This document shows positions 22,301-30,037 of a stretch of DNA of 64,000 bases, one piece after another (within the stretch, counting starts at the first letter, position 1; each line of letters begins with the position of its first letter). The DNA comes from Methylobacterium haplocladii (GTDB taxonomy: Bacteria > Pseudomonadota > Alphaproteobacteria > Rhizobiales > Beijerinckiaceae). Below the pieces are notes generated by a model that was given only the letters and a program-made list of their open reading frames with translations, was not told the DNA's origin and did no database searches. The DNA is taken from contig NZ_BJZT01000032.1 of NCBI RefSeq assembly GCF_007992175.1, forward strand, positions 1-64,000, read 5' to 3'. The position numbers and the translations under genes are program-made.

Positions 22301-24346
22301 CCAGGGCGCGCCGAGCCGCGCGGTGATGTCGGAAGGCGGAATGTCGCTCGGCTGAACGGCTTCGAGCGCGGCGACGTTGCGGGCATAGGCCGGATCGATG
22401 GCTGCAGCCTGTCGCGCGGCCGCCAACTTCACGCGGACCGTGCCGGACAGGTATTCGTCGGCGGTGACCCACGATTCCGAGTCCGGGTCGAGGTAGATCA
22501 GGTCGCCGAGTTCGTCGACGACGCCGGCCTCGGCGGTCCCGCGCAGCTGCGCGATCCGCGGGACATCGACGAAGCCGAGTTCGTGCAGGCAGCGGGCGAG
22601 CGCATCGGACGCGGACTGGATCGCCGGCTCGGGCTGGTGCGCGATGACGGTGCCGGTGAAGATTAGCGCCTTCGTCGCGTTGCCGCTTTCCAGATCGTAG
22701 TGCTCGATCGAGGCGACCAGCCAGCAGTCGGGATCGTCGCGGAAGGGTTCGAGGTTCGGCTGCCGGTGCGTCTCGTGCCGAGTGCCGTCGTCCGCGATGC
22801 GCTCCTGGATCGTCGTGAAGTTGATCGCGCCGTGCCGCGCCACGAACACGTCGTAGAGGTCGCCGAGCCGCGCCTGCGCTGCCGCCGAGTCCTTGCGGCC
22901 CTCCTGCAGCGCCAGGACGGCGCGGACCGCATCGCGGATCGGGATCAGGGCGCGGATCAGCCCGGCATGCTTGCCGACGAGACCCGTAACACCCGGCGCA
23001 CGCAGCGGTACCGCTTGGCCAGCACCGTCGATGACCTGCATCAGCACGCCGTCGGCCGAGACGAAGTAGGAGCCCTCGCGCAGCCGGTCGTTGTCGTTCA
23101 CGGCCGGTGCCGGCCGAACGGCATCGACCCTGGCGAGGCCTACCCCGGAATCGCAGGTCGCGACGTCCTTGGGCAGATTCGCGATGGCGGCGGAGAGGCG
23201 TGCGTCGAGTTCGCCCGGATAGGCCCGGCAGGTATAGACTGGGTCAGGACCGTAGGGACCGCGGGCGGCCGAGTGCTGGCCCAACACCATGCTGGGGTGC
23301 GCGAGGAAGTAGCGGTTGATCGCGATCTTCGGGTGACCCGCGATGACGCCGGCTCGGGTCTCGGTCCAGATCGGCGCAACAGGGCTCTCGTCCGCCATGC
23401 GCTTGCGGAAGAAGAGGACGTCGACGCCGACCTCCGTCCCGGCGCTCTCCCGGAACGCGCCGGCCGGCAACCGGATCGCGCCCATGAGATCGGCGACCGA
23501 GGCCAAGCGTCGACGCACCGAGGCATCGGCCTTGTCCATCGTGCCCTGCGAGGTGACGAACGCGGCAAGGCCGCCGGGCAGGACGTGGTCGAGCGCCTTC
23601 ACGATGAAGAAGTCGTGCAGGCGGTAGCCGGCTGAGCGGTAGCGGGGGTCGCCGTTGACGACGCGCGACGAGAACGGGGGATTGCCGACGGCCAGCGCGT
23701 AACCGGATTCGAGCCGGGTCAGCGCGAAATCTTCGGTGCGGATATCGGCCTCCGGCAGCAGCTGCCGCGCGATGCGGGCAGTGACCGGGTCGGCCTCGAT
23801 GCCGGTGATCCGGCAAAGCGACCGCAGGGGCTCGGGCTGCAGCGACAGAAACAGCCCGATCCCGCATCCAGGCTCAAGGATATGGCCGCCGCGGAAACCA
23901 AGGCGGGTGAGACCATCCCAAATCGCGCGGATGATCAATTCCGGGGTATAGTGCGCGTATTGCGTGCTTCGAGCGAGCGCAGCGTGTTCGGATTTGCTGA
24001 CTAGACCCTCCATCCGGCGTCCAAGATCGGACCAGCCCTGCCGGTAATCTGTGTTATTTGGTGAGGGGAAGCAGCTATTTGCAAGTTCACTGGCACCAAA
24101 GCCGGTGAAGATCGATAGCTTTTCCTGTTCATCGCGTGTCGCAGGCCGAGCATCGCCCGCGACAGAGAGTGAAAGTTCAATTGCCGCGAGGTTTGCTTCG
24201 GCTCTGGCGCGCCAGCCCTTCGGCAAAGGGCGGTCGCCGTCGAGGTAGAAGTTTCCGGCCGGCGCCGATACCGCGGGGGCCGCCTCGTGCGCGGCATCAG
24301 GCCGGCTCGGTGGTAGCGCATCGCCGGGCCCGAACAGCCCGAACAT
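19337..24346 (-). CDS. Giant N6-methylase/SNF2-type helicase protein (DarB-like antirestriction)
   Basis: The product has 1669 residues. The N-terminal methylase domain has motif I ILEPGCGIG (about 156-164), an acidic SAM-ribose motif GIEADP, and catalytic NPPF (about 226). A superfamily 2 helicase follows: Walker A HAVGAGKS (about 850), DEAH-type box IPDEAHEY (about 1015), motif III SSGTPITN, and motif VI QREGRIDRQG (about 1375). The fused layout matches phage P1 DarB and large plasmid/ICE methylase-helicases. DarB is packaged into virions and shields incoming DNA from type I restriction. The residues are intact, so it should be active. It is the largest gene of the window and is transcribed alone from the 24.35-24.65 kb gap. 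Confidence 0.85.
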   Translation of the reverse strand: MFGLFGPGDALPPSRPDAAHEAAPAVSAPAGNFYLDGDRPLPKGWRARAEANLAAIELSLSVAGDARPATRDEQEKLSIFTGFGASELANSCFPSPNNTDYRQGWSDLGRRMEGLVSKSEHAALARSTQYAHYTPELIIRAIWDGLTRLGFRGGHILEPGCGIGLFLSLQPEPLRSLCRITGIEADPVTARIARQLLPEADIRTEDFALTRLESGYALAVGNPPFSSRVVNGDPRYRSAGYRLHDFFIVKALDHVLPGGLAAFVTSQGTMDKADASVRRRLASVADLMGAIRLPAGAFRESAGTEVGVDVLFFRKRMADESPVAPIWTETRAGVIAGHPKIAINRYFLAHPSMVLGQHSAARGPYGPDPVYTCRAYPGELDARLSAAIANLPKDVATCDSGVGLARVDAVRPAPAVNDNDRLREGSYFVSADGVLMQVIDGAGQAVPLRAPGVTGLVGKHAGLIRALIPIRDAVRAVLALQEGRKDSAAAQARLGDLYDVFVARHGAINFTTIQERIADDGTRHETHRQPNLEPFRDDPDCWLVASIEHYDLESGNATKALIFTGTVIAHQPEPAIQSASDALARCLHELGFVDVPRIAQLRGTAEAGVVDELGDLIYLDPDSESWVTADEYLSGTVRVKLAAARQAAAIDPAYARNVAALEAVQPSDIPPSDITARLGAPWIPVDVVTRFAREVMRVHSAEVGHAPEVASWSINARAFSGDAQANARWGTHRYDCGKVLLDALNAHIPAIYDEEPNDRGTMSRVLNAIETEAAKEKLAILKGLFQEWVWQDPAQCDRLARIYNDNFNDLVTRRFDGGHLRLPGASSEFQLRPHQKNAIWRVLAAGSTYLAHAVGAGKSAALAAAVLEQRRLGLVHKPIIAVPGHCLVQFAREFLTLYPLARILVADEQNFARDRRRRFLARAATGAWDAIVITHAAFKLIPIPIDFERRMIREMIDEYEAVLLDIPEHERLTRKRVEAMKEGFEKKLNLLSDRKDDFLTLSEIGIDQIIPDEAHEYRKLSFTSSMSTLKGIDPNGSQLSWDLYAKIRFVRALRAERAGVAAEAVDRAVIMSSGTPITNTLGEMFTIQRFMDPVRLRARNLHEFDAWASSFGETRTELELQASGRYKPVTRFAEFVNVPELIAMFRSVADVVSADDLKKLVRRPPIRGGRREIIAVPPSDGFRDYQEVLADRIEAIEARGGPPQKGDDILLSVITDGRHAAIDMRFVVPGHDDEPDNKLNRMVREVHRIWKETAAETYLDPFGKPFERPGATQMIFSDLGTPAAFEKRGFSAYLWARHRLIALGVPAAEIAFVHDFKGAKAKARLFADMRAGKVRIVLGSTKKMGTGVNAQNRLKALHHLDVPWLPSDIEQREGRIDRQGNQNAEIELYAYATEGSMDAQMWQTNERKARFIAAALSGDRSVRRIEDVGESSADQFALAKAIASGDPRLMQKAGLEADITRLERLRSAHSDEQHRFRSRLASARHAIEEDLRVIPLLEADVARLPPEDTPFVITVGDAEFTDRKFAGKALTTAMRTINQEVMARYVRGQGIVDRPIATFRGFDIVYTSRATSDGSIVADCRIQTTGLWLSLTTRANTPGVVAIGQVEEALDALPGRLQSRRENLAYYENLVRGTEPSIGKAFDLQGELDRKRAALEAIDADLARANAAA

Positions 24347-24653
24347 ATCGAATTGGAGGTGAGCCAGGGCGGATCGCGCCCGCGCAAAGCAGATCGAGCC
24401 GACACGTTCAAGCCATCCGAGAGGCCACGGGAAAGATGAGGCGAGCCGTCATGCACATACGTGCAAGATCAAGCGTGCGGATCCGTGGCGAAATTCGGAG
24501 AATAGCATCGACGCGGCTCCTGCAGAGTTGGGCGTTGCCCTCAACTCCACCACGCTAGTCAGCGTCAGACCTCGGAGCCACGAAAATCAATCAAATCGAT
24601 GATTTCAGCCTGACATATCCCTTGTCAGATGCGGTCGAGCCCGGAATCGCGGC
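24347..24653. promoter_or_regulatory. Non-coding gap upstream of the giant methylase-helicase
   Basis: About 300 bases hold no convincing gene. They should carry the leftward promoter for the large gene. A perfect inverted repeat TGCAC-N4-GTGCA (24452-24465) lies about 105 bases before the ATG and could be an operator. AT-richer sequence with AATCAATCAAATCGATGA lies at 24586-24603. Confidence 0.35.
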
Positions 24654-25166
24654 TCAGGCCGCTTTCAGCCACGCCGCCTGATAGGCTGGCGGCAGGTAAG
24701 TCAGCGTCCGCCGCTCGGCCTCGGTGAGCGGGATCGGCACGCCGCCGTTGTTCCAGCCGAAGTGGGTCGTAAACGGCAGGCGGCTCAGGCCGGGGAACAC
24801 GGCGCGGTCCGCCCACCCTTTCATGCCGGCGCAATCGGCTTGGCGGCGCGACCAGGTGGTGACGCGGACCGTGCCATCGCGCTCGACGCCGACCAACACC
24901 GCGGTGCCGAGACCCAGCGGCTGGGTAAGGTCCAGCCGCTCGCACAGCATGTCGGTGAAGCCCTCGGCCCAGAGCGCCAGCGCGATCCGTTGGTGCTCGG
25001 TCTCGGCGACGCAGGCCGGGCGCCCGACATACGCTCGGGAGCCGATGAACACCGCGAGCCCCCTGCCCTGCCGTTCGCTCAGGATGCTGCGCAGCGCGTC
25101 CGGCGCGAGCTGCGCATCCATCGCGCGTCGGGCGTCGGCGATGGTGAATTCGGTCACGATGTCCAT
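24654..25166 (-). CDS. Unknown protein, 170 aa
   Basis: An alpha/beta protein with strands GRGLAVFIGSRAYVG and LGTAVLVGVERDGTVRV and a C-terminal aromatic part ending AYQAAWLKAA. It is the last gene of the leftward early operon, 1 base after the next gene upstream. It is not recognised; homologous small proteins are expected in related phage-plasmids. Confidence 0.5.
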   Translation of the reverse strand: MDIVTEFTIADARRAMDAQLAPDALRSILSERQGRGLAVFIGSRAYVGRPACVAETEHQRIALALWAEGFTDMLCERLDLTQPLGLGTAVLVGVERDGTVRVTTWSRRQADCAGMKGWADRAVFPGLSRLPFTTHFGWNNGGVPIPLTEAERRTLTYLPPAYQAAWLKAA

Positions 25167-25167
25167 C

Positions 25168-25617
25168 TCAAGTCACCCGCCGCCCGGCGAAAGCATTCAT
25201 CATCGTCCGGTTCATGTTGCCGTCCGCCTTGAAGGACAATTGGTCCCGCACGGCCCGCCACGTTTCGGGATGCATCACCAGGGCGCCGTCGATCGCGTAG
25301 CCGCCTGGCTTTGGCCGCTGGACGTACCGGATGCGCTGGCGGTGTCCCTGTCGCCGGCGGCGAGCCGCGCGGGATGGTGACCTGACCTCCGACCAGTCTT
25401 CGACCGTCTCCGTCAGTGAGGCGTCTTCGATGATGCGCATCGATGCGGACGGCCCGATGCTCTTGCGGTGGATGCTTTCAAGCCCGACGACGAGTTGCGG
25501 ACGAGCCGGAAAGCCGTGGAGCGCTTTCAGCGAGCGGAGCATCTCCGTCACGGTCGGCTGCACGTCAGGAGCCACCACTACGTCCGTCATGCCGCCAAGC
25601 GAGAATCGAGAAGTCAT
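25168..25617 (-). CDS. Unknown protein, 149 aa
   Basis: A strand/helix start (DVVVAPDVQPTVTEMLRSLK), a basic centre RAARRRRQGHRQRIRYVQR, and the C-terminal segment ALVMHPETWRAVRDQL. The basic centre suggests nucleic-acid contact. The frame is coupled by a 4-base overlap to the phosphatase gene upstream. No known family. Confidence 0.5.
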   Translation of the reverse strand: MTSRFSLGGMTDVVVAPDVQPTVTEMLRSLKALHGFPARPQLVVGLESIHRKSIGPSASMRIIEDASLTETVEDWSEVRSPSRAARRRRQGHRQRIRYVQRPKPGGYAIDGALVMHPETWRAVRDQLSFKADGNMNRTMMNAFAGRRVT

Positions 25618-26315
25618 GTTGCTCGCCCGGTCAGCGCGTCGATCAGCTCACCACGGATCTCGATCACCTCAACCGGTCCGCCGGGCACATCATCGTCGAA
25701 CACGCCGATGCACAAGCGACCGGTGTGCCAGGCCAGCGTATCGAGGTTGGTCCTGCCGGGCCGGCGGTCAGGGCCATCGGGCAGCGGCGTATGCCCGTGG
25801 ACGACGTGCTTGCCCTCGAAGCCGTCGTCGAAGGCGCCGTGGTCTCGCATCCAGAGCATCGTCTTCTTCGACTGCGCGGTGAACGGCAGCGTCGGATCGA
25901 TTCCGGCGTGGACGTAGATCCGGTGCTCGTCCGCGAAGAGCAGACCGAGGCGGTCGAGCCACGCGACGTGCTCAGACGGCACCACGGACAGGTCGACCGC
26001 TTCGCAGCGACGCGGATGCCCATAGGAGACCAGTGTCGAGCCGCCGCCGTTCTGCACCCAGAGTTCGATCGGCGCGCGGCCGCGGCAGACCTCGACCATC
26101 ATGTCTTCGTGGTTGCCCTTGAGGATGAGCCAGCGCTGTCCCTCCGGCGCGCCCGCCATCAACCGTTCGATGATCTGCCGGGAGGTCGGGCCGCGATCGA
26201 CATAGTCGCCAGTGAACACGACGGTACCGCCGCCACGCGCCGTGACCGCGGCGAGGGCGAGGTCGAGCAGGTCAGCACGGCCGTGGAGGTCGGGAACGGC
26301 GAACGTAAATGCCAT
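25614..26315 (-). CDS. PPP-type metallophosphatase (lambda phosphatase-like)
   Basis: The 233-residue product has the PPP metal-binding signatures in order: PDLHGR (8-13), GDYVDRG (35-41) and GNHED (67-71), with later histidines in YVHAGIDP and VVHGHTPL. This is the bacterial/phage serine-threonine/tyrosine protein phosphatase or Ap4A-hydrolase group; phage lambda encodes the prototype. The substrate is unknown. It sits between an unknown gene and a multi-TM membrane protein on the leftward operon. Confidence 0.9.
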   Translation of the reverse strand: MAFTFAVPDLHGRADLLDLALAAVTARGGGTVVFTGDYVDRGPTSRQIIERLMAGAPEGQRWLILKGNHEDMMVEVCRGRAPIELWVQNGGGSTLVSYGHPRRCEAVDLSVVPSEHVAWLDRLGLLFADEHRIYVHAGIDPTLPFTAQSKKTMLWMRDHGAFDDGFEGKHVVHGHTPLPDGPDRRPGRTNLDTLAWHTGRLCIGVFDDDVPGGPVEVIEIRGELIDALTGRAT

Positions 26316-26317
26316 GA

Positions 26318-26926
26318 TCAGGCCCGGCTCAGCTGCGCGGCGCGCTCCGGCATCGGAAGAGACCCGGCGTAGTGGCGGATGATAGCGCGGGTGAGCAGGG
26401 CGCCTCCGCCGAGCGCGAAGACGACGATCGCCAGCACCGTGATCACCACCAGGATCCCGGCGCCGTCCTCATCGTCGTCGGTCACGGACGAGAAAAACGT
26501 GAACACGCTGCCGAACGCGTCGCCGATGCCCGATGATGCTTGGTAGAGGTTATGGGCCATCGCTACCGTGTTGTAGGCGGCCGACGCCATGTCGAGCAGG
26601 TTCCGCTCCCGGTAGGCGACGATCCAGGAATGGATCGTGATCAGGAACCCGGTCCCGAGTGTGGGGAAGATGATCGCGAGGTACCAGAGCGAGAGCGTCG
26701 CCTTCATCGCCTTGTCCGGCAGGATCCCCATGCCGTGCGCTGCATAGGCGCCGGCGAAGATCAGGATCGACGAGAAGCCGATCGCCGACTGGATCGCCGC
26801 CGACCAGATCACCAGGAACAGGAACGGCCCGGACTGCTCGCGCTCCGCCCACATCTGCCCGCAGGCGCGGGCGTTGAAGAAGGAGACGACGAGGTTCAGG
26901 GCGAGGATCAGCAGCAGGCCGAGCAT
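26318..26926 (-). CDS. Multi-span membrane protein, 202 aa
   Basis: Hydrophobic spans are seen at about 1-17 (LGLLLILALNLVVSFF), 35-65 (FLVIWSAAIQSAIGF; SSILIFAGAY), 80-100 (LWYLAIIFPTLGTGFLI) and 155-180 (GILVVITVLAIVVFALGGGALL), with an acidic DDDEDG loop before the last. It ends 2 bases before the phosphatase gene. Such four- or five-span proteins occur in plasmids and phages without known role; surface exclusion is possible. Confidence 0.6.
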   Translation of the reverse strand: MLGLLLILALNLVVSFFNARACGQMWAEREQSGPFLFLVIWSAAIQSAIGFSSILIFAGAYAAHGMGILPDKAMKATLSLWYLAIIFPTLGTGFLITIHSWIVAYRERNLLDMASAAYNTVAMAHNLYQASSGIGDAFGSVFTFFSSVTDDDEDGAGILVVITVLAIVVFALGGGALLTRAIIRHYAGSLPMPERAAQLSRA

Positions 26927-26936
26927 GTGTGCGCCC

Positions 26937-27830
26937 TCACGCGGCCAGCGGGTAATCGGCGGGATCGATCCGGCGCAGCGGGTAGCTGACCCGGGGCTTC
27001 GGTCCGATCGCCTTGACCGCCGGCTTGCCGAGGTCCGGGCTCCGGGCGACGAGGCTGAGCAGCACCCGGCGAGCCGGTGGGGCGGCGATCCAGGGCGTCG
27101 GCGGTGCGATGGGCGGCTTCACCTTGAGGTAGGACAGCTTGCCGTCGAGGATTTCGGCGAGGCGGACCAGGGCCGCGTGCTCGAAGGCGTAGCCCGCGCG
27201 GTCCTCGGCGATATCGTCCGCGCCGCGAATCCAGTGCAGCTTGCAGAAGGTGCCGGGGCGGTACTGCCCGGCGCGGACCGGCGTCGTCGTCGAATCCTGT
27301 GTCACGTACCAGGGCTCGCCGCCGGGGCCGGCGCCGCACTCGACCTGCTGCTTCAGCCAGAGGGTTACCTGACCCTGCCGGCCCTTGGCGGGTTCGCAGA
27401 TCGCGCCTTCGTCCTCGAACGACCACTTGCCCTGCTTGGCGTGGTGAACGAGCCACCCGATGAGATCGCCGCGGCTGCGGACCGCGGCGGTGACCCGTTC
27501 GACATTGCAGTGCGGCCCGAGGCCGTAGCTGATGTCGTAGCCCGAGATGTCGAGATCCTCGGCGCGGATCTCGCGCAGCGCCTCTTCCATCACAAGGGCG
27601 TCGGGGTGGGCATCGCCCATGGCAGCCGGCATGCCGGGTTCGCGATTCCAGTTGTCGACGCGGACACCCAGGAGCGCGATCGATGAGATGGATGACGGCA
27701 GCGAGGACAGCGGCGCGTCGTAGCGGCGCTTCGGTAGCTCGTCGCGGATCATCCAGCGCAAGGCTTCCTCGATCGGAAGTGCGAGACGATCGGACAGAGT
27801 AGAGGACGACACACGGGCCGACGCGTTCAC
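26937..27830 (-). CDS. Unknown protein, about 297 aa
   Basis: The start is set at GTG 27830 (behind GGGGG); the frame is open further to 27968 but that part overlaps the next gene and lacks bias. It opens with SDRLALPIEEALRWMIRDEL, a helical segment, and continues with a large alpha/beta part including ISYGLGPHCNVERVTAAV and QVTLWLKQQVECGAG. No known motif. A helical PRRLRRIDPADYPL-type end follows. Function unknown. Confidence 0.5.
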   Translation of the reverse strand: MNASARVSSSTLSDRLALPIEEALRWMIRDELPKRRYDAPLSSLPSSISSIALLGVRVDNWNREPGMPAAMGDAHPDALVMEEALREIRAEDLDISGYDISYGLGPHCNVERVTAAVRSRGDLIGWLVHHAKQGKWSFEDEGAICEPAKGRQGQVTLWLKQQVECGAGPGGEPWYVTQDSTTTPVRAGQYRPGTFCKLHWIRGADDIAEDRAGYAFEHAALVRLAEILDGKLSYLKVKPPIAPPTPWIAAPPARRVLLSLVARSPDLGKPAVKAIGPKPRVSYPLRRIDPADYPLAA

Positions 27831-27915
27831 TTTAAGACCCCCATGAAGCTGCCGGCTTGTATTGCCGGATGTAGATGCTGGGTCGCCGGGGCATTTTATC
27901 CATGTCAAGCGGAAA

Positions 27916-28326
27916 CTAGGCTGCTGCGACGTATCGACAGTCGATTGTGTTCTTCGCGGCGACGACACGTTCGCAGGCTCGTCGGCGGGTCTTCTCGAAT
28001 CTCGATCGCGACCAATCCATTTCCCGGCAGAACTCCGACACCGAGCTACCGATTTCCCCCCGTGTACCGTTCACGCGGGCCCAGAACAGCAGCGCCAATC
28101 GTTCCTTCGACTTGTCGCCCAGTACAGTGCCGGTGAAGGCGACGATGTCGAAGGTCGCATCAGCCTGATCCGGGTTGCAGGTCTTCAGCGTGTTTCCGCG
28201 CGGGGCAAAGACAGGCGTGAACGGCATCGCGCGGAAGGCGGCCTTCAGCCAGAATTCGACGTCCGCGCAGGTCCAGGGATCACCTGTGCGGGCTGGTGGA
28301 TCGGGTCCCCGTGGACGTCGCGGCAT
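27916..28326 (-). CDS. DUF6362-like helix-turn-helix protein
   Basis: In 136 residues the protein starts with DPWTCADVEFWLKAAFRAM, matching the W-x-x-D-V start of phage DUF6362 proteins. It ends in a helical segment CREMDWSRSRFEKTRRRACE, where the family has a sigma-like HTH. A role in DNA binding during early infection is plausible. The start codon choice is uncertain because several in-frame ATGs are present. Downstream is an 85-base gap without features. Confidence 0.5.
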   Translation of the reverse strand: MPRRPRGPDPPARTGDPWTCADVEFWLKAAFRAMPFTPVFAPRGNTLKTCNPDQADATFDIVAFTGTVLGDKSKERLALLFWARVNGTRGEIGSSVSEFCREMDWSRSRFEKTRRRACERVVAAKNTIDCRYVAAA

Positions 28327-28409
28327 TCGTCGCTTTGCTTTTTGACAACTTCAGCGAAAGAGGCCGGCGGCAACGCCGCCAGCCCTCTCGGTCCTGGAGG
28401 ATGTGACGA

Positions 28410-28850
28410 TCAGGCCGCCGCCTGATCCGCCCGGGCGCCCGGCTGTCCGAGCCCGATCGATTTCGCGAGGGCCGAGCGCTGCGCCGAGTAGTTCGCCGCC
28501 GTCATCGGATAGTCGGCCGGCAGGCCCCACTTCGCCCTGTAGCCGTCCGGCGAGAGACCGCGCAGGGTCAGGTGCCGGCGCAGCGTCTTGTAGGATTTGC
28601 CGTCCTCGAAGCTGACCAGCGCGTCGGGCGTGACCGATTTCCGGATCTCGGACGCCGTGGCCTTCTGGGTCTCGGGCTCGGCCGGCGCCGCGGGGGCGCC
28701 GCCGAGCTGCATCACGGTCTCGAACACCGTGCCCAACAGCTTCGGCAGTTCGGCGGCGGGCAGGGAGTTGTGCGCCACGTAGGAGGACACGATGCCGACG
28801 GCGAGGTCGGTGGCGGTGTTCGGTGTGATCGTCGTCGTCGTCATGGGCAT
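28410..28850 (-). CDS. Ros/MucR-family regulator with altered zinc ligands
   Basis: The 146-residue product has the conserved MucR core: FEDGKSYKTLRRHLTLRGL, then YRAKWGLPADYPM and SAQRSALAKSIGLG. Ros-type proteins carry Cys-Cys-His-His zinc ligands. Here both cysteines are replaced (Ser and Asp) and the last histidine is Arg, as in the zinc-free Mesorhizobium Ml relatives. An N-terminal helical part (about 10-50) should mediate oligomerisation. MucR proteins are H-NS-like silencers that bind AT-rich DNA; a phage copy could silence host or plasmid genes. Confidence 0.88.
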   Translation of the reverse strand: MPMTTTTITPNTATDLAVGIVSSYVAHNSLPAAELPKLLGTVFETVMQLGGAPAAPAEPETQKATASEIRKSVTPDALVSFEDGKSYKTLRRHLTLRGLSPDGYRAKWGLPADYPMTAANYSAQRSALAKSIGLGQPGARADQAAA

Positions 28851-28855
28851 TTCCT

Positions 28856-29401
28856 TCAGGTCCGGTGTTCAGGGGTGTGAGCCCCCGGCGAGGCCGCCGC
28901 AGGGGTTTCGAACCGCCGGACGCGGTTCGGATCTCGTTGGGTGAGGGTGCGAAAGCGCGCCACGGCGGTGCAGAGTGAGACGCGCACGCTGGCGCGCGCC
29001 GCAGCGGCCTTTGCGGGATCGGCGCTCGGCCAGCCGCGGACCTCGGCCATGAGGGCCTCGTACTGCGGCCAGAGCAGACCACTGTTCCAGACGAGCCCGC
29101 CCTCGACGGCGATCAGGATGTGGTGTGCCCAGGCATCCCGGAGCGCTTCCCAAAACGTGCACCGGACCATCGGGCGGTCGGTCCAGTAGACCTCCGGCCG
29201 AGCCGGGCTGCGAAACCCGAAGAACGCGACCATGCCGGCGTCGCTGTTCCAGACGTCGGGATGGTTCAGGGCGCCGTGCGTGGTGTGGCCGGTCGTCCAA
29301 AGATGGACGTCGGCGAGGTCGCCCACCGCGTCGCGCGCGCCGGGGATGACCTTCGGCAGGTCGCATTCGAAGGTGTCGGACCAGAACGGCCGCCCGCTCA
29401 T
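28856..29401 (-). CDS. Unknown protein, 181 aa
   Basis: The start at ATG 29401 overlaps the preceding stop by 4 bases. The product is rich in aromatic and His residues in its first half (DVHLWTTGHTTHGALNHPD; GMVAFFGFRSPARPEVYWTD) with a helical second half. Function not recognised; the His/Trp/Asp-rich centre suggests an enzyme-like pocket but no motif is named. Confidence 0.5.
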   Translation of the reverse strand: MSGRPFWSDTFECDLPKVIPGARDAVGDLADVHLWTTGHTTHGALNHPDVWNSDAGMVAFFGFRSPARPEVYWTDRPMVRCTFWEALRDAWAHHILIAVEGGLVWNSGLLWPQYEALMAEVRGWPSADPAKAAAARASVRVSLCTAVARFRTLTQRDPNRVRRFETPAAASPGAHTPEHRT

Positions 29402-29616
29402 GGCCGCGCTCCATGTGCGATCGCGACGGCCAGCACCCACTCCGCGAAGCGCAGCAACTCCTTCGGATCGAGATGGGCGTCGACGTCGATACCCTCGCCC
29501 GGGACGCCCATGGTGATGACCGCCCCCTCGGCCGTGCGCTCGGCTGCGATGTCGGCCGAGCCGTAGGTGCCGGCGATGACGATGCGATGCAGGCCGTCCT
29601 GCGATTCAGCGGGCAT
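29398..29616 (-). CDS. Small unknown protein, 72 aa
   Basis: A beta-rich centre (HRIVIAGTYGSADIAAERT, AVITMGVPGEG) is followed by a helix KELLRFAEWVLAVA. It overlaps both neighbours (4 and 11 bases), supporting translation. Unknown function. Confidence 0.5.
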   Translation of the reverse strand: MPAESQDGLHRIVIAGTYGSADIAAERTAEGAVITMGVPGEGIDVDAHLDPKELLRFAEWVLAVAIAHGARP

Positions 29617-30037
29617 GGTGCACTCCCTTGAATTCCCAGAGCGGGATCGCGTCCCCCGGGTTCGTCACCCCGCGGAAGGTCGAACGGGTCTCCTTGCGGC
29701 CGAGCACGATCTCGGTGCCCGTCATCGCGACCACCCGGTGCGGGTAGACCGTGACGAGCGCGCCCGTGCTGTCGACGCGCAGCGCGCCGGCGGCGCGGTG
29801 CACCCCGAAGAGGCCGTTCGTGTCCCAGCCGAGCCGCACGGCCTCCTCGCCCCATTCGTCGAGGAAGGCGAGCATGGCGCGATGGACAGCGGTCCAGACG
29901 CCCGTCCGCCCGCGCGGGCCCGGCTCGGTCCAGATGAAGCCGGGGCACGGAATGCGATCCGGTGACAGCGACAGGACGCCCGCGCGCCAAGCTGCAACGA
30001 CCTGCTGCTCGGGGGAGAGGGCGATTGCAGCGCTCAT
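29606..30037 (-). CDS. Unknown protein, 143 aa
   Basis: The start ATG 30037 overlaps the upstream stop by 4 bases. The product has a helical N-terminus (LSPEQQVVAAWRAGVLSL) followed by alternating strands (FGVHRAAGALRVDSTGALVT; VVAMTGTEIVLGR). It resembles small structural-looking domains; not recognised. Confidence 0.5.
   Translation of the reverse strand: MSAAIALSPEQQVVAAWRAGVLSLSPDRIPCPGFIWTEPGPRGRTGVWTAVHRAMLAFLDEWGEEAVRLGWDTNGLFGVHRAAGALRVDSTGALVTVYPHRVVAMTGTEIVLGRKETRSTFRGVTNPGDAIPLWEFKGVHHAR

Noticed and set aside
20606-22666. 686-codon open frame on the plus strand
   Set aside because: It is antisense to the methylase-helicase gene, with no motif and composition expected for the reverse frame of a GC-rich gene.
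24001-24558. Short frames on both strands across the 24.35-24.65 kb gap
   Set aside because: No consistent codon bias or plausible start sites; treated as upstream regulatory DNA.
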